Shown here: one piece after another, positions 1 to 11,048 of the stretch
Position numbering within the stretch: position 1 is the stretch's first letter
How the letters are laid out: the number at the start of each line of letters is the position of its first letter
Assembly: GCA_020465985.1 (NCBI GenBank)
Contig: JAANYP010002816.1
Coordinates: forward strand, 144,126-208,125
Source: Centrapalus pauciflorus
Lineage: Eukaryota; Streptophyta; Magnoliopsida; Asterales; Asteraceae
Reading direction: 5' to 3'
Length of the DNA stretch: 64,000 nucleotides
Program-made: the position numbers and the translations under genes
Notes under the pieces: model-generated
Seen by the model: only the letters and a program-made list of their open reading frames with translations
The model's database searches: none
Told to the model about the DNA's origin: nothing

Positions 1-1567
1 TCGGGTTAGCAGACATGTCGCTTTGTTGTACGTCAGTACAGACCTGTCACCGCTATCTGCTAACTTTAAAAGAAAACCTTAAGGCGAACTAAGACACTTT
101 GTTGTATGAAAATACAGACCTGTGTCTGATGTTTGTCTTTTAAAGAAAGTTTGCAAATACCAACAAGTTAGAATCTTTATCTGTGTGCCTTGATCATAAA
201 AGTATGTCTATGTATGAGTCACGTAAGATAATTTCCTGATAAATAAAAAGGCCAAGGGATATTCCGAAATGTAGAATGTTTAACGGGGTAAAATACCAAC
301 AATCGGCTAAATAGGTATGTCACAACAAACAATCAAAGGAATCAAAAATTCCTAAGTGTGAAAGTTTAAGTACTGAAAGTTAGTATCAGACATCGCTATC
401 TGATTGAACCTTTCTTAGTCTATACTCATCAAAAATATGTTGTTAAGTATTTAGCTTAGATTGTAAATTTTTCTTAAGTCTAGATTAAATTTTTGGTCAA
501 AATTTTATTTTACTTTATTTTATTTTATTTTTACCTTAGTTTATTTTATTTCATTTTAGTTTAGTTTAATGTTTTACTTAGGGAAAAGGTCAAAAGTTAC
601 TGAGGGTGCATTCAAAGTTGGATAAAATAAACAATGCGTAAACTATCTTGAGCTTAGGGTAAAAGAATTGGCATAATTTATCTGGTTACACAATACCGTA
701 AAAAAAATTGGAAAAGTTGAAACTATTTCAAAATTTTCGAAATTTTTCTAAGTGTTGGTGGTTTCGAATCTAAGACAGACTCGAATAAGGAGTAATTCGA
801 ATCTGTCAGTAGATTCGAATCTACACTTAGACTCGAGGGTTGGTGGTATAAATAGGTTAACAGTAAGTCATTAAGTCCATCTGTTTTCGAATCTATACTA
901 TCGAATCTATCAAGGCGATTTCGAATCTGTTCTTCGAGTCTATCGTAATCCTCCATAATGACATTTTGTCGAGTCTCTTACTTGGTGTTTCGATTCTACA
1001 GATACATCTAGGTATAATCAACCGGATTGTACAAGATTTGTGTAGTTTTATGCACAATTTTAGACCAAATCGTCAAATTTTGAAGTTTTATAGGTAGAAA
1101 TAGGGTTTTTGCTAAATTACCAAGATTGGACCTATAAAAGATCAAATTAAAAGCATAAATCAATGATTAGAACCTAGTTGAACTAATGTATGTGATTTAC
1201 CAAGTTCAAAATGGTTAAAATCTTGGGTTTTTGTTGAAAACAAAACCGACGGGACTTCGAGTCTGTTCTAGGACCTTCGAATCTGTTCATGGGTTTCTCG
1301 AATCTATCATTAGATTCGAGATGACCATGATATTCGAGTCTGTCCATTAGACTCGAATAGGGACTCTTCGAATCTGTCCATTACATTCAAATATGGACAC
1401 TTCGAATCTGTACTTTATTTACTTTGTTTAATTTAAATTTTATTAAACTTGTGGAAATTTAATTGTGTTAGATTTTGTATTTAAAAAGGTACAAAATAAA
1501 ACAAATTTGAATTTAAACAAGTTTATTGATTTTTAATGAGTCTAACAGTTTTATTTATTGTGCAGAT
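1..1567 (+). other. Pol to env-like spacer of element A
   Basis: This non-coding stretch holds two copies of a small hairpin iteron (27-40 and 103-116), a long T/A-rich run near 480-580, and from about 720 to 1420 roughly 19 copies of a 10-base word of the form TTCGAATCTG on either strand. Its last bases are T-rich and end TTTATTTATTGTGCAG just before the ATG of the env-like ORF, which looks like a 3' splice site. No protein-coding signal was seen. Confidence 0.75.
27..116 (+). repeat. Hairpin iterons, element A (two copies)
   Basis: Positions 27-40 read TGTAC-GTCA-GTACA and 103-116 read TGTAT-GAAA-ATACA. Each is a 5-bp perfect inverted repeat with a 4-base loop, preceded by CTTTGT and followed by GACCTGT. 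The change from C-G to T-A at the loop-closing pair is compensatory. Three copies occur at the same place in element B. Confidence 0.65.
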
Positions 1568-4500
1568 ATGGCGGTTCGCGCTTTTGTCCCTAAGCATAAT
1601 ATGGTTCTTAATCCAGACAATAATATCCCTGAGGCGCAGGGTTTTTGCCAAGTTTTGGATTTCCTAGCTGAATCTAGGATTAGCTATGCTTTGTTTCATA
1701 ACATTCCAATTGTAATTTCGTATGTACGCCAGTTCTATGAGCATTTACAGGTTGACTGTACTGTCACCCCGACAGTTATAAGAACCAGAATCGCTGGCCA
1801 GCCTCTAGTCTTCTCAGCAGATATGTTGCGCCAAGTTCTACAGTTGGGTTCTCAGGAACAGGAGGACGGGCCTATTGACTTCCCGTTAAGTATTAAGCAG
1901 ACCGCGTTTCTGAGAATGGGCTACAGTTTGGACGTTACGAAGTCATCGTATATGAAAAGTGGCCTGATTGGGCAGTGGAGATTCTTGGTGCACGTATTCA
2001 TGGTCTGTTTTGCGCCGAAGAAAGCTGGCTTTGATTACATAGTGTCAAAGATCCAATCTGGAGTTATTGCATTGGTATATAATCGGAAGTTCAGCTTTTC
2101 GCAGATGTTCTTCTCGGAGTTCGTTCATCAAATTACGGCTCCAGAAAGGGAAAGATTTTTGCTGTACCCAAGATTCATAATGATGCTGATAAGGCATTTC
2201 TTGCCAGACTTGCCGCCGTCAAATGACTCTTTGAGTGTTAATGTTATGGACAAACGGATTTTCGCTGATTGTTCCTCACACCGAGGAAGATTGGCTGTTC
2301 CTGTTGCTCGTCCATTGTTCGGAGCTATTGTGGATAGGGATTTTCAAGCCCCGGAAGATGCCAACTGGGCAGGGGTCGTTGAGTTTCCACAACAACAACA
2401 ACAACAACAACGTCAACAATAACAACAGCCAAGAGTTCAAAGACGCCGTCAGAGACCAGCAGTGAGTCCAATCCAGGCATCAAGGCCTTCTACAAGCGAG
2501 CAGCCACATGCACAGGAAGCAGGGCCTTCAAGTGCAGTTCCTGATTCTGAACAAATTGCGCAAACACTAGAAGAGATATGGGCATCAGGACCCCATGCGA
2601 ACGAGGACGTGGCCGCAGCATTAGTGGGGGAGCTGCTCAGTCCACCAGAAGGAGCAGAAGATGTTCTTAGAGATGTGGATGAGTATGAGCCAGAAAGGGT
2701 TGATGAAGGCTTGACATCATCAGCATCGAAATCAGATGATATGGATGGGCAGGAGGCTGAAGCTCCTGAATCAGTGGCTGCAGATCCCAATATTCACATC
2801 GGAACCTATGGAGCTAGGTTAGTAGTGAATGAAGCAGCAGGATCGAGGAGGAGAGAAGAAAGGGAATCTGAAGATTCGGATTTTGAAGAAGAGGAGGTTG
2901 CTCAACTAGTGACGAGGCAACGGGCCAAACGTCATCGGTTCATGCAAGGGTCTTTTTCGGAATCCACAAGTCAGCCAGAAGTTCCCCAATCCCAATCCCA
3001 ACCTCAAGCCACCGCTCCACCATCACCGCCACCTCAGCATCATGAACCATACATTCCACCACCTTTCATCCCATCTCCCATTCAGTCCATTCCATCTACC
3101 TCAGCCGCTTATACTGAAAATCAAAGGTTCATGCAACTCAAGGGACGTGTTGACTTTCAGCATGTCCAAATCCTAACCCTCACAAAGGCTGTAGGCGAGC
3201 TCCAGGAGCATAATGCAAATCTTGATAGAGATAATGCCGAGTTGAGGAAGATTGTGGAAAGTGTCAGAGACGAAAACACGGAGCTAAAATCTTTCGTAGC
3301 TGATCAATCTTCAGAAATCCGAGCAATGAGGTCCCTCCTAGAGCAACTTATGAAAAATCTACAAACTCAGGGGGAGACGAGTTGTAAGGATCAGGAGGTA
3401 CAGAGAAGAGATGATGATAATGAAGGCGATGATCCCGGTGCGAATAAAGAGATTGAGTCTGTAGATTTTCCTGCAGCTCAAGCTACACAAATTCAGGGGG
3501 AGCCAAGTACAGAAGGAGAAGTAGGAGGATCTGGAAAAGAAGCAGGTTCCTCGAGGGTTCTGGACAGTGACATGATTGATGCACTGAAGGACATAGAGGA
3601 AGAGCTTATGGATTTTGACGATGAAGAAGAAGAGTTAGAAGAAGGAGAATTTATTCCAGAGGAGGTTGTGGACTGGAAATCAGACGATGAAGTGTTGGAT
3701 GATGAAGACGATCATGTCAATGAGGTTATTATCAATTCACAACCTGTCACGGAGCTATATGAAGGACAAAATCATAATGTGATTGACGTTGACTATATCA
3801 AGGTAGCCTCAGTCGAGGACAAAGAACTTGAAGAGGCCGAGAAGGAGCCATCTAGAGCTGACTTGATAAATCTTTGGTTCAAGAAAGAGGAAAAGAAAGA
3901 TCGTTTGAAGATGAAGAAGAAAATGAGAGTTCCAGGTGCTGGAAGCTTCTCAGGAGGCATTATAAGCTGGTTCTTTGACAAAGAACTGCAGCTATTTATC
4001 TTGAAAAGAAGAGATGGACTACAATACTTGAGGCGAACACTAAAAGCATTTAACTCATTGCCCAAGATTGAAGTAAAGGAGCTTGCATGGAAAGAGTTAA
4101 TTAATATAGGTGAAGACCAGTACGCTGAAGTCGTGGCAAGAATTATAAGGAAAGAAGGAAGATCAGGAAAGTTCGAGCGACTCAAGCCAAGGACTGGAAA
4201 GAGGGTCGAGGATCAGTCGAGAATAGATCCTCATACAGGTAGGCCATGGGCAAGGATGGTATACAAACATGTGAGGTGTCTAAAGAAAGTACCAATGAAA
4301 TCGATGCCACAGAACGTTTTGAGCAACATGAAATGGTGGTACCTCGAGATTGACACTGCTGAAGCCATCATGGAGGATCAAGACGAGCAGGTCATTTTGA
4401 AGGTTTATGATCCACTGCATTTGATAAACCTATCAAAGGACGACCTGAAGAAGCTTCATGATCAGCCTGTCTTCTTTACTGAACCATGGAGATCTGAAGC

Positions 4501-4582
4501 CAGGAAGATCCAAAAGGTAGTTAAAGTTTGTATAGATGCTGGATTATATGCAGGTAGTAGTATATATAGCTCTAGTACTTAA
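1568..4582 (+). pseudogene. Env-like ORF of element A (one internal stop)
   Basis: This is the extra protein that Sirevirus-type Copia elements carry downstream of pol. The start is the ATG at 1568, directly after a splice-acceptor-like CAG; an upstream TTG also lies in frame but is less likely. The frame is open for about 1004 codons except for one in-frame TAA at 2420-2422 inside a CAA-rich polyglutamine tract. In order one sees a conserved N-terminal domain (residues 1-280), polyQ, an acidic Ser/Pro-rich region, a leucine-rich coiled coil (encoded near 3140-3360), a very acidic stretch, and a basic C-terminal domain (3900-4560) rich in W, F and K. I see no signal peptide or membrane helix, so calling it an envelope protein is historical; the function is unknown. 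Confidence 0.85.
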
Positions 4583-4608
4583 ATTTGATGTAATGTAAAT
4601 AATTAGAA

Positions 4609-4655
4609 GCTATCGTCAAGGGGGAGTCTGTTGGTACACCCTGTGTGACGATAGC
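4609..4655 (+). promoter_or_regulatory. Polypurine tract with bracketing inverted repeat
   Basis: AAGGGGGAG at 4618-4626 lies just before the LTR start at 4629 and is the expected plus-strand primer (PPT). It is enclosed by a perfect 10-bp inverted repeat: GCTATCGTCA at 4609-4618 and TGACGATAGC at 4646-4655, the second arm lying inside the LTR. An inner AGGG/CCCT pairing could extend the stem. The same arrangement is present in element B. Confidence 0.8.
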
Positions 4656-5282
4656 AGTCTAATCGATCTGCATTATGGTTTAAGTAATATTCTGAGTATT
4701 AACAAGTGTTTTGATATATATGTTTATATGTGTTTGTCTGTTATTGATTGTGTGTTTGAACTTGATGTAACATATTACAAGAAGTTCAAACATAATGGTC
4801 AAAGATTAACTCAAGCATAAGTAAAACATAAGTTTCATCACTTAAGTATTTAAGTGTATTGGTTAGATTCGAATAGGTAAAGGAAGACATTCGAATCTGT
4901 GATAGATTCGAATGTATCCTTAGATTCGAATGGGCTAGATTCGAGAATGTCATTGTGGACAGACTCGAATGGGCCTTGGGCCAGATTCGAGTTTAGCCCA
5001 CATCAGACTCGAATCAGGGTCTATAATTAGGGATAGACTCGACTCATTAAGGGACTTTTAGCAGAATTCGTGAGGAATTAAGCAAAAGGCGATCTCGAGT
5101 TTATCAGCTAGGTGAGCGCCGTGGAAAGAATTAGTTCGTAGGATCGTTCGTGTGTCGTTCGTTCAGCGTCTAATAGTCTCCGCGTTCCGTTGGTTGAGAG
5201 TTGTCCGTCTAACCGTCAACGAGGATTCCGCACTCGTTCACGGATCCGCGTCTAGATAGATCTTGCAGTCGTAGACCTTACA
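4629..5282 (+). repeat. 3' LTR of element A (654 bp)
   Basis: The repeat starts TGTTGGTACACC and ends GACCTTACA. It aligns along its length with the two LTRs of element B (16056-16710 and 28797-29432). It carries about ten TTCGAATCTG-like words between 4860 and 5100. The junction at 5282/5283 goes straight into Ty3 gag sequence. Confidence 0.92.
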
Positions 5283-5890
5283 GGAGACAAAGTCAGAGTA
5301 TGGGAGGAAGTTTTGTTTCGGTGAATTGTCCGGGTTCCAGTTCAGCTCAACCAAAGAGGGATGATTCTGCTTGAGTTAAGGCACGAGCTTTTCTGATCAT
5401 AGACAATGTGGCTCGCAAGACCCTAGATGTCGTGACTGGTATCTTCTTACTCAATTCTTCACCTAGCTCAAGTGTTTTTTTGATTACGGAGCGAATCGGT
5501 TATTCATATCATCATATTTTGCATGCCATTTACCTGTTGCATCTTCCCGATTATCTATGCCTATATCTGTGGAGACTGCGAATGGGTCGGTAGTGTTATT
5601 ATCTAAGATTCATAGATGTTGTAATTTGCTCTTAGAGAGTTGCGAGTTTTCTATAGATCTTAATCCTATGTCAATTGGGTGCTTTGATTTTATAGTGGGC
5701 ATGGATTTTCTAGTCACCAATGATGCTCACATAGTCTGATTGAAGCGCATAATCTGTAACTCTGATGATCAGGGAGGTGATATATGTGTATATGGTGAGA
5801 AGCGTTGCGGCGATTTTGGCTTGATGTCCATGATCAAGGTTTGCCGGTTTATCACTCGAGGTTGTTCTTCCTTCGTAGCTTATGTAGTTG
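5283..5890 (+). pseudogene. Ty3 gag end plus aspartic protease, repeat copy 1
   Basis: The segment begins in the basic stretch after the gag zinc knuckle, directly at the insertion point of element A. It continues into a retroviral-type protease recognisable from the words ANGSVV, FSIDL and IVGMDFL. The usual catalytic DTG/DSG region is shifted out of frame near 5470. The frame then stops at TGA 5737-5739, a stop shared by the two other copies. It joins gag sequence at 5890/5891, where one would expect the RT linker; this is the tandem-duplication junction. Confidence 0.75.
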
Positions 5891-7024
5891 AGATATTTTA
5901 TTTCCACCACTTGATCGGGTGCTGACGTAATGTGTTAGCGCACCAGAATGGCGGGGGTGCAGATGGGATGACCATGGGGAACACAAGGAAATCAGGTGTC
6001 AGAGGCACATTTAAAGAGTTTAGGAACTGTGGATCACAAGAATTTGCAGGGACGACAGAGCCTATCAATGCTATATAGTGGATTGAGGTGACAGAGAAGG
6101 CTTTCTCTATGAGTCACTATCGGGAGTCAGATAAGGTTAATTATGCAACAAGGATGTTGATAGGTCGAGCACTGACATGGTGGAAGAATATTTCCAGCTC
6201 TATGGGTACTAATGGGGTAGAGGCTATGACATGGGAGTAGTTTCAACAGAGGTTTATGAGTCAAAACTGTCCACCAGACCTGATGAGGCAGATCGAGCAG
6301 CAGTTTATGTTTCTCAGTCAAAGAAATATGATAGTGATAGATTATGAGGCCACGTTCTGAGAGAAGTCACAGTTTATTCTCCGGTATCAGCTTGACGAGG
6401 AAACAAAGATAGAGCGGTTTGTTGATGGGCATCGAGATGAGATTCACGAATTTGTGAAGCTCTGACATTTTGAATCTCTCTAGGAGGCAGCCCTTTGCGC
6501 ACGCAAGCGTAAGAGGGCCTTGACTAGATTTGATAAAGCATCGTTGCCTCCTCCTTCTAAGAAGGCTCATTTTGAGAGATTTCAGCAATTCCATCCAAGT
6601 CACGAAGGTTTTTTCTTTGGAGATTCAGCACCAAGGGGATTCGCTCCTCAGGGTCATGGACGTCCGTTTCAGAATTCAGGCAAGTCATCATGTTCTTCTT
6701 TCTCTCAGAGCCGATCCCAGCACCATCAGCCACAGAGATCTTAGCACCAGCAGCTGCAGAGATCTCAGACTCAGTATCAGCATAAGTCTCGGTCTTAAAT
6801 ACCGATGGTATGTTCTATTTGTGGGGAATCAGATCGTGAGGGATTTCCCTAAGAGGAGGCCCCTTCTGATTGTTTTGGATGTGGATTAGATGGACACATC
6901 ATGAGGGATTGCCCTAAGAGGAGACAAAGTCAGAGTATGGGAGGTAGTTTTGTTTTGGTGAATTGTCCGGGTTCCAGTTCAGCTCAACCAAAGAGGGATG
7001 ATTCTGCTAGAGTTAAGGTACGAG
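5891..7024 (+). pseudogene. Ty3 gag, repeat copy 1
   Basis: The translated pieces give a Ty3 capsid: a tryptophan-rich core encoded near 6160-6200 (ALTWWKN), the FVDGHRDEI region, a basic Ser/Gln-rich linker and a CCHC knuckle near 6867-6915. Several in-frame stops (for example TAG at about 6076 and 6238) break it. The frame is interrupted at 7024/7025 by a solo LTR. The second copy (9438-10446) shares most of the stops, so the lesions predate the duplication. Confidence 0.8.
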
Positions 7025-8930
7025 TGTAACATCCACGGATTCAATTTGATGTATTTTGACTAATTAAGTGGAAAATTTATATTTAAAGTTGAATTTGGGT
7101 GATTATTATGTATTTGGATATTTAGCAAAGTTTGTTGCTATTTTAAGAGAAATGTGCAAAATGGTGAAAATTGGAATAAAAGAGCAAAAAGGGCTTCATT
7201 TTCACCATCTCTCTCTCTCTCTAGACTCTCTTTCTAGAATTCTCTCTCTACATCTCTCTAAGTTATCTCACAAACCGACCGTCGGATTTTCGAGAATTAT
7301 ACGTCATCGGAAAGATATCGAGGAGTACAACAACAATCTACAAACGGATTTCAGATTTCATACGAATTGAGGTAAGAATCAAACCTTTTTAAGTTATGGT
7401 TTCGGTTTTGAAGAACAGGAATCTCGAATATATCATTTTATGCAAATTTAAGTTTGTTTTGCTTGAAATGTTGCTGGATTATGATACTATATGCATAGTA
7501 GAATCGAATATATGCATCATACATGATATAACACTGATTTTAGGCCTTAGAAATGAAGGATTTAAGTTGAAATGATGAACAGACTCGAATATGTCAAGAA
7601 CAGAGTCGAAATGTAAGAACAGACTCGAGTTTGGTGCTAGATTCGAAGGTGTACCATCAGATTCTAAGGGGGGTTCGAATCTGATGATAGACTCGAAGGG
7701 TATGGCTTCGAATCTGACATTAGATTCGAAGACGAGTTCGAATCTGATGGGGGGAATTCGAATCTGATGCTTGATTTCGAATCTAACCCATTAAATTCGA
7801 GTTTAATGCCTAAAATTGAGAATACTACTCCCTAGACTTGTGTATTTTGAATGAAACTTATAAAAAACACATAAAATGGCAAGAATTATTCAAAGGACAA
7901 GTTGTGAACTTGAAATGGGTTTCAATTTAGTTATGGGTTAAATTTGAATGTAGACCCGAAATGGGGGAAAACGTTGCAAAACTTACGAGATTTGATTTTT
8001 ATGAATTAAACGGATAATGATATGAGGAATTTGTTGTAATTGATATAACAGGTCCCTTGTGGTGTTGTTTAACCCACAGTGGGGTACTTGGTGGAATCCG
8101 GTTGAAAGCCCGAAGAGAAATAATATCGGTTTAAAGATAATACGCACCCACTGTGAGTACAGTAGATTTCGCATGATTATATCTGATTTATGTTAAGCTT
8201 TGCCTGCTGAGACCTGTTGTTTCACTTGTTTGGTTGGATTTCTACTAACTTGCGTAGATTTAGATGCACATTCTTACTTGTTGCATGTCCGTTCGATTGT
8301 TGTGCATCTAGTGATGGACCGGTGGGTCGCATCGTTAACTCTGATGTTACTGTGCTATATGACGCTGGAGCTGATCCCTCCAGGTCCGGTAGGCAGTATG
8401 TCATCCCCGATCGTTCGTTTGTCTCAGATGGTATGTGTAAATGCCGAGCTTTGGGCTCGAAGGGGCTGCGGCTCTGGTCCGTACTTGGTGTACGAAGAGA
8501 GTATACGACGTTTGTCGTCGGGGTTACTCTTGGGCTTCATAAATATTTATAATATGCGCAATCTTTGTATTCACTAAGCATTCGCTTACGTTTTAGTTGT
8601 TGTATTTTTACAGGCAAAGGAAAATCTACGGCTGGACCTTCTAGGTAGGTCGATTTGGAAGATTTGGAAGATATCTGCCATTTAATCGGTAATTATATTG
8701 TGGGACAAATGTTGTAATATATTCTGGATGATTGTAATAAATGTATGGGTGTGTAGACCTAGACTTGGTACCTAATAGCACCGTAGGGTGTTTAACACTT
8801 GTTGCACTACGTATTTATGTTTTAAATGCTTCCGCACTTAATTTAGGTTATCAGATCATTATGTTAATGTATGTGGGTGATTAATCCTGGGTGAATTGTA
8901 ATTGGTGGTTGTTGTGGCAAGGGTGCCACA
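7025..8930 (+). mobile_element. Solo LTR of a Tekay-type Ty3 element (1906 bp)
   Basis: It starts TGTAACATCC and ends GGGTGCCACA, flanked by the perfect 5-bp duplication ACGAG at 7020-7024 and 8931-8935. It is related to the 1989-bp LTRs of element D, sharing for example the block AACCCACAGTGGGGTACTTG and the TTCACTAAGCATTCGCTTAC segment. A CT-rich leader lies near 7205-7260, followed by GAGGTAAGAATC, and a dense TTCGAATCTG array at 7580-7850. No internal region or second LTR follows, so it is a solo LTR left by LTR-LTR recombination. Confidence 0.93.
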
Positions 8931-9437
8931 ACGAGCTTTTCTGATCATAGCCAATGTGGCTCGCAAGACCCTAGATGTCGTGACTGGTATCTTCTTACTC
9001 AATTCTTAACCTAGCTGAAGTGTTTTTTGATTCAGGAGCGAATCGGTTATTCATATCATCATATTTTGCATGCCATTTACCTGTTGCATCTTCCTGATTA
9101 TTTATGCCTATATCTGTGGAGACTGCGAATGGGTCGGTAGTGTTATTATGTGAGATTCATAGATGTTGTACTTTGCACTTAGAGAGTTGCGTGTTTTCTA
9201 TAGATCTTATTCCTATGTCAATTGGGTGCTTTGATGTTATAGTGGGCATGGATTTTCTAGTCGCCAATGATGCTCACATAGTCTGATTGAAGCGCATAAT
9301 CTGTAACTCTAATGATCAGGGAGGTGATATATGTGTATATGGTGAGAAGCGTTGCGGCGATTTTGGCTTGATGTCCATGATCAAGGTTCGCCGGTTTATC
9401 ACTCGAGGTTGTTCTTCCTTCGTAGCTTATGTAGTTG
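8931..9437 (+). pseudogene. Ty3 protease, repeat copy 2
   Basis: This resumes the reading interrupted by the solo LTR, starting with the target duplication ACGAG. It is nearly identical to 5383-5890 and carries the same TGA after the IVGMDFL region (about 9284-9286). It ends at the same odd junction as copy 1 (protease joined to gag leader at 9437/9438). Confidence 0.78.
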
Positions 9438-10446
9438 AGATATTTTATTTCCACCACTTGATCGGGTGCTGACGTAATGTGTTAGCGCACCAGAATGGCG
9501 GGGGTGCAGATGGGATGACCATGGGGAACGCAAGGAGATCAGGTGTCAATGTGGATCACAAGAATTTGCAGGGACGACAGAGCCTACCAATGCTATATAG
9601 TGGATTGAGGTGACAGAGAAGGCTTTCTAAATGAGTCACTGTCGGGAGTCAGATAGGGTTAATTATGCAACAAGGATGTTGATAGGTCGAGCACTGACAT
9701 GGTGGAAGAATATTTCCAGCTCTGTGGGTACTAATGGGGTAGAGGCTATGACATGGGAGTAGTTTCAACAGAGGTTTATGAGTCAAAAGTGTCCACCAGA
9801 CCTGATGAGGCAGATCGAGCAGCAGTTTATGTTTCTCAGTCAAAGAAATATGATAGTGATAGATTATGAGGCCACGTTCTGAGAGAAGTCACAGTTTATT
9901 CGCCGATATCAGCTTGACGAGGAAACAAAGATAGAGCGGTTTGTTGATGGGCTTCGAGATGAGATTCACGAATTTGTGGAGCTCTGACATTTTGAATCTC
10001 TTGAGGAGGCAGCCCTTTGCGCACGCAAGCGTAAGAGGGCCTTGACTAGTTTTGATAAAGCATCATTGCCTCCTCCTTTTAAGAAGGCTCATTTTGAGAG
10101 ATTTCAGCAATTCCATCCGAGTCACGAAGGTTTTTTGTTTGGAGATTCAGCACCAAGGGGATTCGCTCCTCAGGGTCATGGACGTCCGTTTCAGAATTCA
10201 GGCAAGTCATCAGGTTCTTCTTTCTCTCAGAGCCGATCCCAGCACCATCAGCCACAGAGATCTTAGCACCAGCAGCTGCAGAGATCTCATACTCAGTCTC
10301 AGCATAAGTCTCGGTCTTAAATACCGATGGTATGTTCTATTTGTGGGGAATCAGATCGTGAGGGATTTCCCTAAGAGGAGGCCCCTTCTGATTGTTTTGA
10401 ATGTGGATTAGATGGACACATCATGAGGGATTGCCCTAAGAGGAGA
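9438..10446 (+). pseudogene. Ty3 gag, repeat copy 2
   Basis: A near copy of 5891-6923 with a deletion of about 25 bp around 9547, which accounts for the two repeat units being about 1636 and 1611 bp once the solo LTR is removed. The capsid core, the Ser/Gln-rich linker and the CCHC knuckle near 10390-10437 are recognisable. In-frame stops match those of copy 1. Confidence 0.8.
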
Positions 10447-11048
10447 CAAAGTCAGAGTATGGGAGGTAGTTTTGTTTCGGTGAATTGTCCGGGTTCCAGT
10501 TAGCTCAACCAAAGAGTGATGATTCTACTAGACTTAAGGCACGAGCTTTTCTAATCATAGCCAATGTGGCTCGTAAGACGCTAGATGTCATGACTGGTAT
10601 CTTCTTACTCAATTCTTCACCTAGCTCAAGTGTTTTTTTGATTCTGGAGCGAATCGGTTATTCATATCATCATATTTTGCATGCCATTTACCTGTTGCAT
10701 CTTCCCGAATATCTATGCCTATATCTGTGGAGACTACGAATGGGTCGGTAGTGTTATTATCTGAGATTCATAGATGTTGTACTTTGCTCTTAGAGAGTTG
10801 CGAGTTTTCTATAGATCTTATTCCTTTGTCAATTGGGTGCTTTGATGTTATAGTGGGCATGGATTATCTAGTCGCCAATGATGCTCACATAGTCTGATTG
10901 AAGCGCATAATGTGTAACTCTGATGATCAGGGAGGTGAGATATGTGTATATGGCGAGAAGCGTTGCGGCGATTTTGGCTTGATGTCCATGATCAAGGCTC
11001 GCCGGTTTATCACTCGAGGTTGTTCTTCCTTCGTAGCTTATGTAGTTG
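10447..11048 (+). pseudogene. Ty3 gag end plus protease, repeat copy 3
   Basis: Same sequence as copies 1 and 2, but here the protease runs on naturally into the RT linker at 11049 (GSSEVENLVADVPVI), so this is the copy at the ancestral position. The TGA at 10895-10897 is shared with the other copies. The IVGMDYL motif is present. Confidence 0.78.

Larger units (their letters stand above)
1..5282 (+). mobile_element. Copia element A (Sirevirus type), 3' portion
   Basis: The window opens inside this element. Its order (spacer, long env-like ORF, polypurine tract, LTR) matches the 3' third of element B (24186-29432) almost base for base, so A and B are one family. The 3' LTR ends with CTTACA at 5282, and the next base belongs to the gag zinc-knuckle region of a Ty3 element, so A landed inside that element. 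The 5' LTR, gag and pol lie outside the window, so the target duplication cannot be checked. Family placement rests on the Copia order seen in B and the extra ORF after pol typical of Sireviruses. Confidence 0.9.

Noticed and set aside
723..956. Minus-strand ORF of 77 codons
   Set aside because: It is created by the repeated TTCGAATCTG words and lies in the non-coding spacer.
720..1420. CRISPR-like array or heat-shock elements in the TTCGAA arrays
   Set aside because: Spacing is irregular and the genome is a plant. The TTC and GAA halves are adjacent without the two-base gap of heat-shock elements.
8200..8577. ORFs of 110-125 codons in the Ty3 LTRs (also 43306-43615 and 49063-49372)
   Set aside because: They recur because the LTR recurs. 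They lie in non-coding LTR sequence and look like no known protein.
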